Shown here one piece after another: positions 11,121 to 46,537 of a stretch of 64,000 bases of DNA. Both the position numbers and the translations under genes were made by a program. The notes under the pieces are model-generated. The model saw only the letters and a program-made list of their open reading frames with translations, had not been told where the DNA came from and did no database searches. This stretch comes from Hippopus hippopus (Eukaryota; Mollusca; Bivalvia; Cardiida; Cardiidae), in the NCBI GenBank assembly GCA_946811185.2, contig OX328096.1, positions 22,385,881-22,449,880 on the forward strand. Direction: 5' to 3'. How positions within the stretch are numbered: position 1 is the stretch's first letter; each line of letters opens with the position of its first letter.

Positions 11121-12193
11121 AGCTCCACTGGCCGAAGGCCAGCGGGCTTATGTCATGGCCCGGTGTCCATCTTGCATCTGTCTGTCCATCCGCGCGTGCA
11201 GCCACGCATTAACTTTTATTTCAAACATCTTCTTCTCTGAAACTACCCATCCAATTTTCATGAAACTTCACAGAAATGATCCTGCCATGGTCCTCTTCAG
11301 AACTTATTGAAAAAATTTGATTCCTTCAAAAACTCTGGTTGCCATGGCAACAAAACTGAAAAATATTGGAAATCTTTGAAAATCTTCTTGTCTGAAACCA
11401 TAAGGCCCAGGGCTACCAAATTTGGCATGTAGTTTTATCTAGTAGGCCTCTACGAAGTTTCTTCAAATTATAGCCCTGGGGTCAAATTTGGCCCCTACCC
11501 AGGAGTCACAAGTTTTATATGGGCTTATATAGGGAAAACTTTAAAAATCTTCTCGTACCTAGCCATAAGACCTAGGTCTACCAAAATTTGCTTGTAGCTT
11601 TATCTAGCAGACCAAGAGTGCCCAAATTATAGCCCTGGGGTCAAATTTGGCCCCGCCCCGGGGGTCACAAGTTTTACATTGGCTTATATAGGGAAAACTT
11701 TAACAATCATCTCATACCTAGCCATAAGGCCTAGGGCTACCAAATTTTGCATTCCGCTTTATCTAGTGGGTCTCTACCGGGAGAGCCCAGAATATAGCCC
11801 TGGGGTCAAGTTTGGCCCAGCACTGGGGGTCACAAGGTTTACATTGGCTTATACAGTGAAAACTTCAGAAATCTTCTTGTTATTAAACATAAGACCTTGG
11901 GCTATTTAATTCAGCCCTGTCTCAGGGGTCTCATGTTTTACAGGGCCTTTTACTGACGAAATTATGAAAATCATCTTGTTTATAACCACACATTCGAGAC
12001 CTGTATTATATGGTATGGGACTTTATCTTGTGGATCTCCACCAGGATTGAAGTAATTATAGCTCTGTGGTCAAAAATGTCTTTGCCCTGGGGCCGAAACT
12101 CTCTTGTAGGATTTTATAGAAAAAAAAATTTGTGTGTCATCTAGTTCGAAACCAATTGGCTAAGTATTGTAATGTTTGGCTAGTAGGGTTTTT
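11121..12193 (+). mobile_element. B-family modular element, copy 1 of tandem pair
   Basis: Opens AGCTCCACTGGCCGAAGGCC. Modules of about 170 bp carry CATAAGGCCTAGGGCTACCA, TAGCTTTATCTAGTGGG and CCTGGGGTCAAATTTGGCCC (near 11400, 11570, 11730 and 11890). It is followed directly by copy 2. Confidence 0.87.
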
Positions 12194-13290
12194 AGCTCCA
12201 CTGACCGAAGGCCAGGGGGCTTATGTCATGGCCTGGTGTCCATTGTGCATCCGTCTGTGTCTGCCTTAACTTTTATTTCAAACATCTTCTCTGAAAGTAC
12301 CCATCCAATTTGGATGAAATTTCACAGAAATAATCCTGAAATGGTCTTCTTCAGAAATTCTTGAAAGAATTTGATTCCTTCAAAAACGCTGGTTGCCATA
12401 GCAACAAACCTGAAAAGTATTGAAAATCTTTGAAAATCTTCTTGTCTGAAACCATAAGGCCCAGGGCTACCAAATTTGGCATGTAGCTTTATCTAGTAAA
12501 GCTCTACCAAGTTTCTTCAAATTACAGCCCTGGGGTCAAAATTGACCCCGCCCTGAGGGTCACAAGTTTTATATGGGCTTATATATTGAAAACTTTAGAA
12601 ATCTTCCTGTACCTAGCCATAAGGCCTAGGGCTACCAAATTTTGTATGTAGCTTTATCTAGTGGGCTTCTATCAAGAGTCCCCAAATTATAGCACCTGGG
12701 TCAAAATTGGCCCCGCACTGGAGGTCACAAGGTTTACATGGGCTTACATAGGGAAAATGTAAAAAATCTTCCTCTACCTAACCGTAAGGCCTAGGGCTAA
12801 CAAAATCTGCATATCGCTTTATCTAGTGGGCCTCTGCCAGGAGGGCCCAAATTACAGCCCTGGGGTCAAGTTTGGTCCACTCCAGGGGTCACAAATTTTA
12901 CATGGACTTATAAAGTGAAAACTTCAGAAATCTTCTGTTACTAACCATAGACCTAGGGCTACCAAATTTAGCCATGTCTCAGGGGTCTCATGTTTTGCAG
13001 GATCTTTTATTGAGGAAACTTTGAAAATCTTCTTGTTTATAACCATACATTCTAGACCTGTATTATTAGGGGCTTTATCTTGTGGAACTCTACCAGGATT
13101 CAAGTAATTATAGCTCTGTGATCAATAATGGCTTTCCCTGAGAGGTCATAACTTTCTCGTGGGATTTGATAGAGGAAATTCTTTATGTTGTCTAGTTTGA
13201 AAGCTATTGGCTAAGTATTGTAATGTTTAGCATGTAGGATTTATACTTATTAGCCAGTGGAGCAATACAGGGCCATCATTGCTCTCTTGT
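12194..13290 (+). mobile_element. B-family modular element, copy 2, with right end
   Basis: Same module order as copy 1. It ends GCCAGTGGAGCAATACAGGG then CATCATTGCTCTCTTG. GCCAGTGGAGC is the inverse of the opening, so the element has short inverted termini. Confidence 0.88.
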
Positions 13291-13410
13291 TTTTACCAGT
13301 GCTTCATCCTGTATTCTTCCCACTGCTTTTTTTTTTTTCCACATAACCATCATTGAAACAATGTTCAGGGATGAAAAAGAAAATGACTCCTGTTGCGATT
13401 CATGTATAAC

Positions 13411-13600
13411 AATATATGTGAGTCGTACTCTGTGAAAAGGGGGCTTACTGCATCTGCAAAAGATATCAAACCATGTCAGCCTGCACTTACAACGCAGGCT
13501 GACATAAATAAAAACTTTTTGCTATTTATTAATTTTCTGATGTCCAAGGACCAGTCTGACGCCATCAGTTGTCGAGGGGTGTCAGATATTTCTTGACAGC
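13411..13600 (+). mobile_element. E-family MITE, truncated
   Basis: AATATATGTGAGTCGTACTC and AAAAGGGGGCTTACTGCAT, then the GTCAGCCTGC...GCAGGCTGAC inner hairpin. The right end is missing. Confidence 0.72.
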
Positions 13601-14810
13601 TAAGAAATATTTGTTGTCTTGATTTTAATTATGCTCAAAAACAGGCAAGGCTATTGGAATTTAGAAACACCTTTCATATCCTCTTGTTTATTTTGGGACC
13701 ACGATGTAAGCATAATTAAATTCAGTGTGATATGAATAAAGAAAAAAATCAACCTGTGGCTTTATTTTCTGGACATGTCTGAGGTTTGCGGACACAGTGT
13801 AGGGTATCTCGGGACACTTTGAATTTCTGAAAAATATCTCCTAAAACCCTGAAACAAAACTAGTGAATACAACAAAATTATATGATTATAGAATATAATT
13901 ATGATCTATACTCATTCTGCTGTAGAAATGCCTTGGAAAAAAAAACAACATGTTTTAACAATGATAAAAAATTTGACACAGTTTGTAATAAGGATGAAAA
14001 TGTAGTTTTCACAATGACATATTCAGTCATTAATCAAAATAGTAAAAAAACAAACTCCATTGGGCCTAGATCTATTTCATTGTAGAAAATTCAATAAAAA
14101 ATTAGCATTCTGAAGTGGTAACGCTAAACAGTGAACCATTTTTTAGCTTTAATTCATGTTGTTGGATATCCACATTATTTTCAGCATATTAATACACAAT
14201 GTAATAGAACCTGGAAGGGGATCCAGCTGAAGTGGAGACAGAAAGAATAAATCTTTTATCCTGGTCATGTTGTCAGTGCAGTCTTTTGAAGTTTTCTGAT
14301 AGAGTTTGTGAACAGAAATTTAGAGTATTCTCCAAAGGTTTAGGTACTGGACTCTCTGGTGCAAAAATACGCTACTAAAGAAAAATTTTGCCTGGTATTC
14401 TGGAACCATTCATAATTCAAAACCGAGTGCAGCAAGAAGCATAATAGATGCTCAGAATTTATTCATGATGCATTCGAATCTGCTAAAAGCTTCTCAATTC
14501 TGATATAGTATGGATTTGAATTGAGTTATTATGTTACAAGTGAAATAAATTTTCTGAGTGATGCAGGTTAAAAAAATTTTTTTTTGTGTTGGAAAAAACA
14601 TATTTTGAAAAAAAGCACTACCTAATGACCATACAGATGACAGAGAAGACCCTTGCAGAAAAAGGATGATTTGATTTAATATTTTGATATGCCATTTAAG
14701 TTGAATGAAGATCAGGAATGAAAATAAATGTGGCCAAAAACTACGAGGCTTCATGAATACCTGACAATGCTCTCAGGCAAAATTGATTTTATGATCAATT
14801 GTCATATGGC
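13601..14810. other. No gene seen
   Basis: Very AT-rich with poly-A/T runs. Short open frames here have AT-driven composition and no family resemblance. Confidence 0.6.
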
Positions 14811-15073
14811 TTGCAACACGCGAAAAGGGGCATTCGGACATTTGCGTAAAGTGTTGTCTCGGATCAGCCTGTGCAGTCCGCGCAGGCTAATCCGAGACGA
14901 CACTTTACGACTACATTAGATTTTGTGCTACAGTTGACTTGCACAAAACATAAAATTGAAATGGAAAGTGTCATTTCAGATTAGCCTGTGCGGACTGCAC
15001 AGGCTGATCCGAGATGACACTTTATACAAATGTCCGAATGCCCTTTTTCGCATGTTGCAGGCCATATGATGAC
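14811..15073. mobile_element. F-family hairpin MITE
   Basis: Ends GTCATATGGCTTGCAACACG and inverse GTTGCAGGCCATATGATGAC. GGGCATTCGGACATTTG is inverted at 15030. Each half contains its own hairpin (AGCCTGTGC..GCGCAGGCT), so the single strand can fold several ways. This family is one I associate with bivalves. Confidence 0.9.
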
Positions 15074-15091
15074 TTGCTTAATATAATGCAG

Positions 15092-15138
15092 CAAAGAGAT
15101 GCATTAAATCCCCTTTTCACAGAGCATGGCTCTTATTT
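15092..15138 (+). mobile_element. E-family right-end fragment
   Basis: GCATTAAATCCCCTTTTCAC followed by AGAGCATGGCTC. Confidence 0.6.
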
Positions 15139-15563
15139 CTTTAGGTTTAATCAATTAGTTTATCAACTTGGCAACTGCAAAATAATCATCATTATTTTAC
15201 AGGAGTCTTGTTTTTTACATACTTTAAAATACTCTTGACTGCAAAAAATTATGGCAGTGTCTCTGGGTATGGTGGGTATGGTTGCAGTTAGTTGGGTAGT
15301 TCACTAACGAAAAATACGATGCAGTACTTTCGTCTACAAATCGGGCCGGGCTGACAGTCTACTGATAAAGAAGGTTTAAAAAATATAAATTGTTTCCATG
15401 GGTTTAAATTTTGACAATATATCCCCATTCAACAGTGTACATCCATTAGGGTAGTTGCAAATCAAGTGAGGGTATTCGGAATTGCTGAACAACTTGCATC
15501 TTGGGGTAGTCCAAAAATGGATTTTGGCTGTCAAAATAACCAGTGATATATCTATATTTGTTC

Positions 15564-16230
15564 GCTCACCTGGGCACGAAGCGCTCAAGGTGAGCTTTTG
15601 TGATCGTGCTGCTTCCGGCGTCAACTATTACTTGTGTATGCCCTAGAGGCCACATTTTTAGTCCAATACTCTTGAAACTTAGAATAATTGCCTTGATAAT
15701 ATCTCGAACGTGTTCGAAAATGGGTCATGTCCGGTCAAGAACTAGGTCACTAGGTCAAATCTTAGCAAAACCTTGTGTACGCTCTAGAGGCCACCTTTTC
15801 AGTCCAATATTATTGAAAGTTGGTCAAAATGTTTGTCTTGATGATATCTCGGACAAGTTTGAAAATGGGTCATGTGTAAAAATCTAGGTCATTAGGTGAA
15901 ATCGTAGAAAGACCTTGTGTATGCTGTAGAGGCCACAGTTTCATTCCAATAATCTTGAATATTAGGTAAAATGTTTGTCTTGCTGATATCTTGGACGAGT
16001 GCAAAAATGGATCACATTGAGTTAAAATCTAGGTCACTAGGTCAAATTTTGGAAAAATCTTGTGTACTCTCTGGAGGCCACATTTTTCATACAATACTCA
16101 TGAAAGTTGATCAATGTTTTTCATGTCAATATCTCGGACAAGTTTGAAAATGGGTCATGTCAGGTCAAAAACTAGGTCACTAGGTCAAATCTTAGAAAAT
16201 TGTATGTACACTGAAGAGGCCACATTTTTC
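15564..16230 (+). mobile_element. C-family modular element, copy 1
   Basis: Opens GCTCACCTGGGCACGAAGCG then CTCAAGGTGAGC, an end that is itself a hairpin. Modules of about 150 bp carry AGGTCACTAGGTCAAATC, AGAGGCCACATTTT and GAAAATGGGTCATGT. Confidence 0.85.
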
Positions 16231-17320
16231 AGCTCACCTGTGCACGGAATGCTCAAGATGAGCTTTTGCAATTGTGCTGTGTCCATCGTGCGTCGTCAAC
16301 TTTAACTTTGTGTACACTCTGGAGGCCACATTTTCAGTCCAATACTCATTAAACTTGGTCAGAATATTTCAGTCCAATTTTCTTGGTCAGAATGTTTGTC
16401 TTGATAATATCTTGGACATGTTCAAAAATGGGTCAGGTCTGGTCAAACCTAGGTCACTAGGTCAAATCTTAGAAAAACCTTGTGTATGCTGTAGAGGCCA
16501 AATTTTCAGTCAAATACTCATGAAAGTTTGTCAGAATGTTTGTCATGATGAAATCTTGAATGAGTTTGAAAATCAGTTATGTCAGGTCAAAAACTAGGTC
16601 ACTGGGACCAACCTTTGAAAAAGGTTGTGTATGCCCTAGAGGCCACATTTTCAGTCCAATACTCATGAGACTTGGTCAGAATGTTTGTCTTGACCTCTTG
16701 GATAGTTTGAAAATGGGTCAGGTTAGGTGATAAACTAGGTCACTAGGTCAAATCTTACAAAAACCTTTTATACACTCTAGAGGCTACAATTTATGTTCTG
16801 TACTCATGAAAGTTGGTCAGAATGTTTGTCTTGATGATATCTTGACTGATTTTGAAATTGGGTCACAACGGGCCAAAAACTAGGACAATAGTCAAATCTT
16901 TCAAATAGCTTGTGTCACGCTAGAGTCAACATTTTCTGACCAATACTTATGAAAGTTAGTCAGAATAATTTTTTTTTTTTTAATGATCAATAAGTTGAAA
17001 TTGAAAATGGTCATATTGGGTAAAAAACTAGGTCCCCCATGTTAAATCTTGAAAAACCTTGTGTACATTTTAGAGGCAACATTTTCTGTCCAACACTCAT
17101 GAAAGGTGGTCAGAATCTTTGTTTAGATAAATTTTAGAACAGGAATTGGCCTATTTTAGGCTAAAAATCAGGTCACAGAGAGAAATTCTAGAAAAAGCTT
17201 GTGTACAAGCTAGCGGCCAAATTTTCGGTCCAATAATTATGAAAGCTTGGTAGAATGTGTGTCATAATATCTCGAAAGAGATTGAAAATATGTCATATTT
17301 GGTCAAAAGACATAGTTGAG
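16231..17320 (+). mobile_element. C-family modular element, copy 2
   Basis: A fresh opening AGCTCACCTGTGCACGGAAT starts at 16231; about six more modules follow, increasingly diverged towards 17300. Confidence 0.83.
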
Positions 17321-17775
17321 CGACACATATATGTGGTCCAAAGTTATCTCTTTTCTTAGCTATTTATAGCTTTAGTACTAAACTAAAATAATTCTCATTT
17401 TCACAGAATTACAGAAGCATGGTCTAACATTATAAAACAAGCAATGTTTATTAAGACTGAGTGAACTAAATTGAAAACAAGCAATTTCGTTGAAATGATA
17501 TCCCCCGCCGAAAAAGACCTTTTCAAAAATTTAGGCAACCGCATAACTCAAAATCGCTCCCAGCCGACCATTTTGCATCGAATCAAAAAGAAAAAAGTAT
17601 ATCGGCAGAATAGGTTATTGTACACACGTATCAAGTTTCACGAAATTCCGTCCAATGGTATTGGAGATATTGTCCCGGACAGACACACGGACGGACGGAA
17701 GGACGGATAGACGGACGGACAATGCTAAAACTATATCCCTCCACCTTCAGCGGAGGATAATAAGGTGAGCAGATA
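17321..17775. repeat. Repeat ending in GGACGGAC tracts and inverted GGAGG/CCTCC
   Basis: Contains GACGGACGGAAGGACGGATA, then CTATATCCCTCCACCTTCAG and CGGAGGATAATAAGGTGAG. This tail is common at ends of modular repeats of this kind. Non-coding. Confidence 0.5.
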
Positions 17776-18149
17776 TCTATTGCTTTTGATTCATATAGAA
17801 TGATGGAGTACGAGTTTTCTAGGGAACTTGTACTCTTCAAATAAGGCTACATGTTCACCAGGATACAAATTCTCCAAGGTATGACTCCTCCAGATACCTT
17901 TTAGAGACAACCCCACGATCGGCACAGCTGGTTCGGAACTACTCCACACATATGCACGAGGATCAAATGAAGTATTTCTGATAAATATGCGTTGATACAG
18001 TCAAACAGCATCGTTTTGTTCAGTAGAGAAACAACAAAATGGGGTTATCGAAAAAAATATATATATTTTAGCTCATTTCTGTACGTCAATTGGTGATTTA
18101 TTTTCCTGCTGAACATTTGCGAAACCGGTATAACGATAAAATTGCTATA

Positions 18150-18446
18150 AATAGAGGATATTTGTTTTTTTCGGTGAAAGATCGAAATTTATTTCATCGA
18201 GTGAACACCATCAGTAATATTTTCACGAGTGGCGCATATTTGTTTTTTTTTTCGGTGAAAGATCGAAATTTATTTCGAGTGAACTTCATCGGTAATATTT
18301 TCATGAGTGGTGCAGCCACGAGTGAAAATATTACCGATGGTGTTTTTTGGTGAAAGATCGAAATTTATTTCATCGAGTGAACACCATTGGTAATATTTTC
18401 ATGAGTGGCGCAGCCACGAGTGAAAATATTACCGATGGTGTTCATG
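18150..18446. repeat. Partial tandem copies of the neighbouring foldback arm
   Basis: The motif GGTGAAAGATCGAAATTTAT recurs near 18171, 18254 and 18350, each followed by GAGTGAAC and TAATATTTTCA. Two short inverted partners (GAGTGAAAATATTACCGATG) occur at 18318 and 18417. Confidence 0.85.
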
Positions 18447-18665
18447 AGAAAGGGTTAAAAGCATGAAATAAATAGAATATTTGGTTTTTTTTTTCGGTGA
18501 AAGATTGAAATTTATTTCATCGAGTGAACACCATCGGTAATATTTTCATGAGTGGTGCAGCCACGAGTGAAAATATTACCGATGGTGTTCACTCGATGAA
18601 ATAAATTTCGATCTTTCACCGAAAAAAACAAATATTCTATTTATTTCATGCTTTTAACCCTTTCT
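18447..18665. repeat. Foldback element with ~105-bp arms
   Basis: Arms 18447-18555 and 18561-18665 are nearly perfect reverse complements around the 5-nt loop tgcag, including the TTTATTTCATCGAGTGAAC block. Partial copies of the same arm lie at 18150-18446, so the locus is a degenerate tandem of foldbacks. Confidence 0.9.
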
Positions 18666-19423
18666 GGGAGGAGCTTTATCAAAATCCAGTACAGTTCTTT
18701 TCCGTTATTCCCCGTGGCGTACCCCTCCCGCATAGCAACGCATTACAATATTACGTCAAGCGCGAGAAATGTAAGGTAAATGACGTCATATTTCCATCTG
18801 GTTGTGAGGCATGCGCAATTTACCTAGGCAACAAGAACATGAAAATTGGTATTTTCACTGGTCGTACCCGTGTAATATCGAAAAATATTTTCACTGCTTT
18901 TTCTCGATATCCTACCAGAAAGCATGAAATAATGTGTACTATTTCTCAACACACAGATTGGCAACTTAGATTTGACAAAAATTTGTAGATCTACCAAGCG
19001 AAAGAAAAAGTGGTAAAGATATGAAAAATTAAGATTTTTTTTTTTGCATATCTGTTAATGCTGACAATTTCAAGCGTTTAAAATATATATTTATTGGTTT
19101 GATTCGGAACTGCCCATGATTCGGAACCAACTAACTGTACCGTACATTTAGCTTCAGAGACTAGGGGTACATTTAGTGTCGACATTTAATATACTTGAAA
19201 TTAGTCAGATAGAAGTACTTCATAACTTATTTATTTACTGTATCCAGATTCAGACCTACCAGGGTTGTCTCAAGGTAGGATGCCTTTGAGGCTAGAGATA
19301 CAGTACTGTACCTGGAGACTCTGCGAAAAATTGTATGCATATAGATCTCATCGTGTAGAAATCAACAGCCCTGTCTTCGGTGGTTCAGCGCTTTGATTTT
19401 TCTTTTTCCTTTTTGCACTATAA
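18666..19423. other. Unclassified repeat-like sequence
   Basis: 18690-18930 (GCGTACCCCTCCCGCATAGC, TTTTCACTGCTTTTTCTCGA) is GC-richer than its surroundings and probably belongs to the same mobile unit as the foldback on its left. The remainder shows nothing. Confidence 0.4.
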
Positions 19424-19694
19424 TATATGAGCCGTGCTCTGTAAAAAGGGGGCTTAATACATCTGCAAAAAGTATTGACCAAGGTCAGCCTGCGTAGTCC
19501 GCGCAGGCTGGCCTGGGCCGAAACTTCGCTATCGGTCAATTTTCTGCTTGTCAAAGGACCAGTTTACATCATCATTAAGTCGGTTATTTGAAAAAAGTGG
19601 CTCTTACGGATCCATAATTATGTGATGACTTGTGCTGGTATCATGTATCACGATGATGCATTAAGCCCCCTTTTGCAAGAGCATGGCTCATATA
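19424..19694 (+). mobile_element. E-family MITE, well preserved
   Basis: TATATGAGCCGTGCTCTGTA and AAAAGGGGGCTTAATAC to inverse TTAAGCCCCCTTTTGCAAG and GCATGGCTCATATA. Outside these ends a further inversion (TTTTTCTTTTTCC / inverse) is visible, so it may sit in a larger unit. Confidence 0.85.
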
Positions 19695-20017
19695 TAATAG
19701 GCCTTCTAGCGCAAAAAGAAAAAAGAAAAATAGATCTAGACTGTAGTTCGACATAAATTTAATCTATCAATGTCCCGTTGCGGAGGGAGAAGAATAAATT
19801 CGACTTCGTTTGTAGATCTTTGACCACGCCCTGCACATTTCTTTTGACGATTTTAGGCAAAGGATTTCAATTTTATGCCTAGAAACAACTTGTGTAGCCT
19901 ATATGTTTTAAAATAGCTGGTAAAGGGTTAATTCGGCGTTCTACAGCTTTTCGGCTTCTTTGGCGCAAGCTCACTTGTTATAATGATACGCCGGATGCCA
20001 TCGATTTGACGCGTTTC

Positions 20018-20022
20018 ATTGG
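20018..20022 (-). promoter_or_regulatory. Inverted CCAAT box upstream of cyclophilin
   Basis: ATTGG lies about 105 bp before the start codon, in a locally GC-richer stretch (19930-20100). No TATA box is obvious. Its placement suits a TATA-less housekeeping promoter, but the five-base motif is weak evidence alone. Confidence 0.3.
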
Positions 20023-20085
20023 TTAGTGTTTGCCCCACGCTCTACCTCAGACTATCACATGTTCCTTTCATCTGTAAGCATCAGC

Positions 20086-20100
20086 GCCGCCATTTTCCGG
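20086..20100. promoter_or_regulatory. YY1/ETS-like composite site in the cyclophilin 5' leader
   Basis: GCCGCCATTTTCCGG lies 24 bp before the ATG. Read on the minus strand it joins an ETS core (CCGGAA) to a YY1-type AAATGGCGGC. Such sites often sit at transcription starts of housekeeping genes. This is a motif match only; the transcription start was not mapped. Confidence 0.5.
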
Positions 20101-20124
20101 CAAGGAATACAATTAGCATCAACA

Positions 20125-43605
<23,481 letters not shown>

Positions 43606-43784
43606 TAGTGTTCTCATGTGTTTCAAAGCTACAAATGCTTATGAAAACATTTCCAATTGACAACAGGAAAAATTCATTGGATATTAAAATGCACAAAAGG
43701 ATTGTTTGTTTCTAACTATAGTCCTTTGTTAAAGATAACAGCTTGTATAGTCCATTTGCCACATGGGATATTAGATGATGAATC

Positions 43785-43790
43785 AATAAA
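43785..43790 (+). promoter_or_regulatory. Candidate polyadenylation signal of cyclophilin
   Basis: AATAAA lies 180 bp after the stop codon and just before the reversed family C repeat at 43893. It would give a 3' UTR of about 200 nt. Confidence 0.5.
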
Positions 43791-43892
43791 TTTAGTGAAA
43801 GATCTAATTCAGTTTGTTTATCATATCCTTTCCTTGTATTTGTTAACCCGAAGAGGGATAAATTACTGAAACAGACCACTTCAAATTAGGAA

Positions 43893-44811
43893 CAAGAGGG
43901 CCTTGATGGCCCTAAAGTCGCTCACCTGAGCCATTTGACAAAAGATGACCCATTTCAAATCTCTTTCGAGATATTATGACTAACATTCAATCAAGCTTTC
44001 ATAAGTATTTGACTAAAAATTTGACCTCTAGCATGTTTAAAATTTTCTTCTAGAATTTGTCTCGGTGACCTACTTTTTAGCCCAACATAGCCTAGTTTAC
44101 AACTTGTTGCAGATATTATCAAAACAAAGATTCTAACAACCTTTCATCAATATTGGACAGAAAATGTGGCCTCCAGAGTGTACATATGGTTTTTCCAAGA
44201 TTTGACCTGGCGACCTCCTTTTTGACCCAATGTGACCCATTTTCAACCTCATTCAATCTCAGACAAATATTTGGACCAACTTTCGAGAGTATTGGACTGA
44301 AAATGTGGCCTCTAGAGTGTACACAAGGTTTTTCTAAGATGTGACCTAGTTTTTGACCCAACATGACCCATTTTCAAACTCATCTAAGATATCATCAGGA
44401 CAAACATTCTGACCAACTTTCAAGAGTTTTGGACTGAAAATGTGGCCTCTAGAGTGTACACAAGGTTTTTTTTTTCTAAGATTTGACCTAGTTTTTGACT
44501 CGACACGACCCATTTTCAATCTCGTCTGAGATATCATCAAGAAAAACATTCTGACGAACTTTCAAGTGTTTGGGTTGAAAATGTGGCCTCTAGAGTATAC
44601 AAGGTTTTGCTAAGATTTGACCTAGTGACCTAGTTTTTGACCCGACATGACCCAATTTCTAACCCTTTAGAGATATCACCAAGACAAACATTCTGACCAA
44701 GTTTCATAAGTATTGGGTTGAAAATGTGGCCTCTAGAGCGTACACAAGCTAAAAGCTGGCGATGCACGCTGGACACAGCACGATCACAATGAGCACTTTA
44801 AAAGAGCTGAA
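43893..44811 (-). mobile_element. C-family modular element, reversed
   Basis: Inverse orientation: AAGAGGGCCTTGATGGCCCT at 43893 and ATCACAATGAGCACTTT near the other end. About six modules with GAAAATGTGGCCTCTAGAG. It follows directly on the cyclophilin 3' UTR. Confidence 0.86.
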
Positions 44812-44882
44812 ATATTGCTTTCATTAGGTTGTGTTGACTAGAAGAATCATAGAAGCAGACATTGAAGATCCAAGATGGTAAT

Positions 44883-45800
44883 TTTTGCGTTGTCCATCCA
44901 GCTGTCCGTCCATCCAGTCAGATTTCTTAAAAAATCCTTGACGAAAATTCATGAAACTTCATACATATGTTCCTTATGATAGTTTGCAGGTACATTTTTT
45001 TTTTTTTTTTTTTTTTATTTATTTAATGCCGTGTCACGGAAAAGGGGGGCTTGATCTATATTTCCATTATGCACCAATATATCTCTTTAACTACTGGACA
45101 AAATTTTATGAAACTTCAGATTTATTTTTGTTTATTATAAGCCACAGACTATCATTATTTGGTTTTAATCAATGAAATGCCGTGTTATGCAAAAAGGGGG
45201 TTTAATGTATAATTTCATGGACCAATAACCATCTGTTCGTTTGTCCATCTGGACAGATATCTTCTAAAATCTGTGACAAAATTTGATGAAACTTCATACA
45301 TGTGTTCCTTATGATAGTTCGCGGAGACAATTTTTTTTAAAATTTAATGCCATGTCATGGAAAAAGGGGGCTTGATGTATATTTCCATTACTGAACTTAT
45401 ATCTCTTTAACTACTGGACAAAATTTTATGAAACTTCATAATGATATTGTTCAGTATAAGCCACAGACGATCATTATTTGTTTTTATTTAACTCTTTACC
45501 AAACGACAAAATTTTAGACTGGTCCAAATTGAAAGCATTTGCAGACGACAAATGTGACTGAAAAATTGAAATTGGTTTAGGAAGGGTAGAAAACATTGTG
45601 GTAAAAGGTGAGAAAATGCTGGTTACCAGCATTTTCTCCTTTTCCCACAATGTTTTCCAAAGGCTTCTTTCTCAGGGTCGTTAAAAGTCGGGATTGTGTG
45701 GTAAAGAGTTAATGAAATACTATGTCATAGAAAAAGGGCCTCATGTATACATGTATTTCCATTATGTACCAATAACAAAAAGACCTCTAGTACATGCAAT
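44883..45800 (+). repeat. Degenerate tandem array of ~160-bp units, broken by a P element
   Basis: Units carry ATGCCATGTCATGGAAAAAG/GGGGCTTGATGTATA at about 45028, 45177, 45349 and 45718 and ATTTTATGAAACTTCA in between. P inserted at TTAA (45488). Confidence 0.72.
45488..45712 (-). mobile_element. P-family MITE nested in tandem array
   Basis: Complete, TTAA both ends, palindrome intact except for one inserted base (GTGGTAAAAGGTGAGAAAA). Confidence 0.93.
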
Positions 45801-45887
45801 ATATGCATAGAAACATGTTTCTATCAGCGAAGGTCTTTCTCAGCGAGGGATATCATTTCGATGAAATATTTCGATGAAATAACTTGT

Positions 45888-46330
45888 TTCTTCACCAAAC
45901 AACCCCACGCTTTAATGACCCTGAGGAAGACGGGATTTGAAATCAAAGTTGGAAAAGGAGAAAATGCTTGTAACTACGTTTTCACATTTCCTACATTGCT
46001 GTCTACTAATTAACTCTTTACCACACGATCTCGACTTTTAATGACCCTGAAAGAAAAGCCATTTGAAAACATCGAGGGAAAAGGAGAAAATGCTGCTAAC
46101 CAGCATTTTCTCCTTTTCCCACAACGTTTTCTACCCTATAAACGATAGAAATCACCAACTTAGCAACATTTAATTTTTGTCTGCAAATGCTTTCAATTTG
46201 GTCTAGTCAAGGATTTTGTCGTTTGGTAAAGAGTTAAAAAGGAATACCACCATTTGAGCCACATTTAATTTGTGGTCTTCTAATATTTTCAGTTCAGACA
46301 AGTCTAAAACTTTGTTTTCTTGTAAAGAGT
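45888..46330 (+). mobile_element. P-family MITE interrupted by another P
   Basis: Old P sequence runs 45888-46009 (CACCAAACAACCCCACGC...CTGTCTACTAA). It resumes at 46238 (AAAGGAATACCACCATTTGA) to GTAAAGAGTGG. Confidence 0.87.
46010..46237 (+). mobile_element. P-family MITE nested in an older P
   Basis: Complete copy with TTAA at 46010 and 46234. Removing it and one TTAA restores a continuous older P. Confidence 0.94.
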
Positions 46331-46537
46331 GGAAGGGTAGAAGATTGTAACCCATTGCAGCACCAACATGGACCCTGCAACAAATAGCCCTTGTAAACTT
46401 CCAGGGGAAAGGGAGGATTGCTTGTCACCAGCAGGTGCATGGTTTGCAAGGATGTTTCCATATCACAGATATAGGCTGAAAGAATTGACCCAGCAGGGCG
46501 TGGCTAACCTTTGACATTAGTCAGCCAGCTTTTTTTT

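Noticed and set aside
15600..16597. Several ~100-codon open frames
   Set aside because: They are C-element modules whose period keeps frames open; the peptides repeat with the modules and resemble no family.
17690..17730. GGACGGAC tract as a microsatellite locus
   Set aside because: Short and imperfect, and the same tract ends other modular repeats of this type; part of the repeat.
43785..43860. Small open frame after cyclophilin as a downstream gene
   Set aside because: It lies in the 3' UTR, with no homology and no codon pattern.
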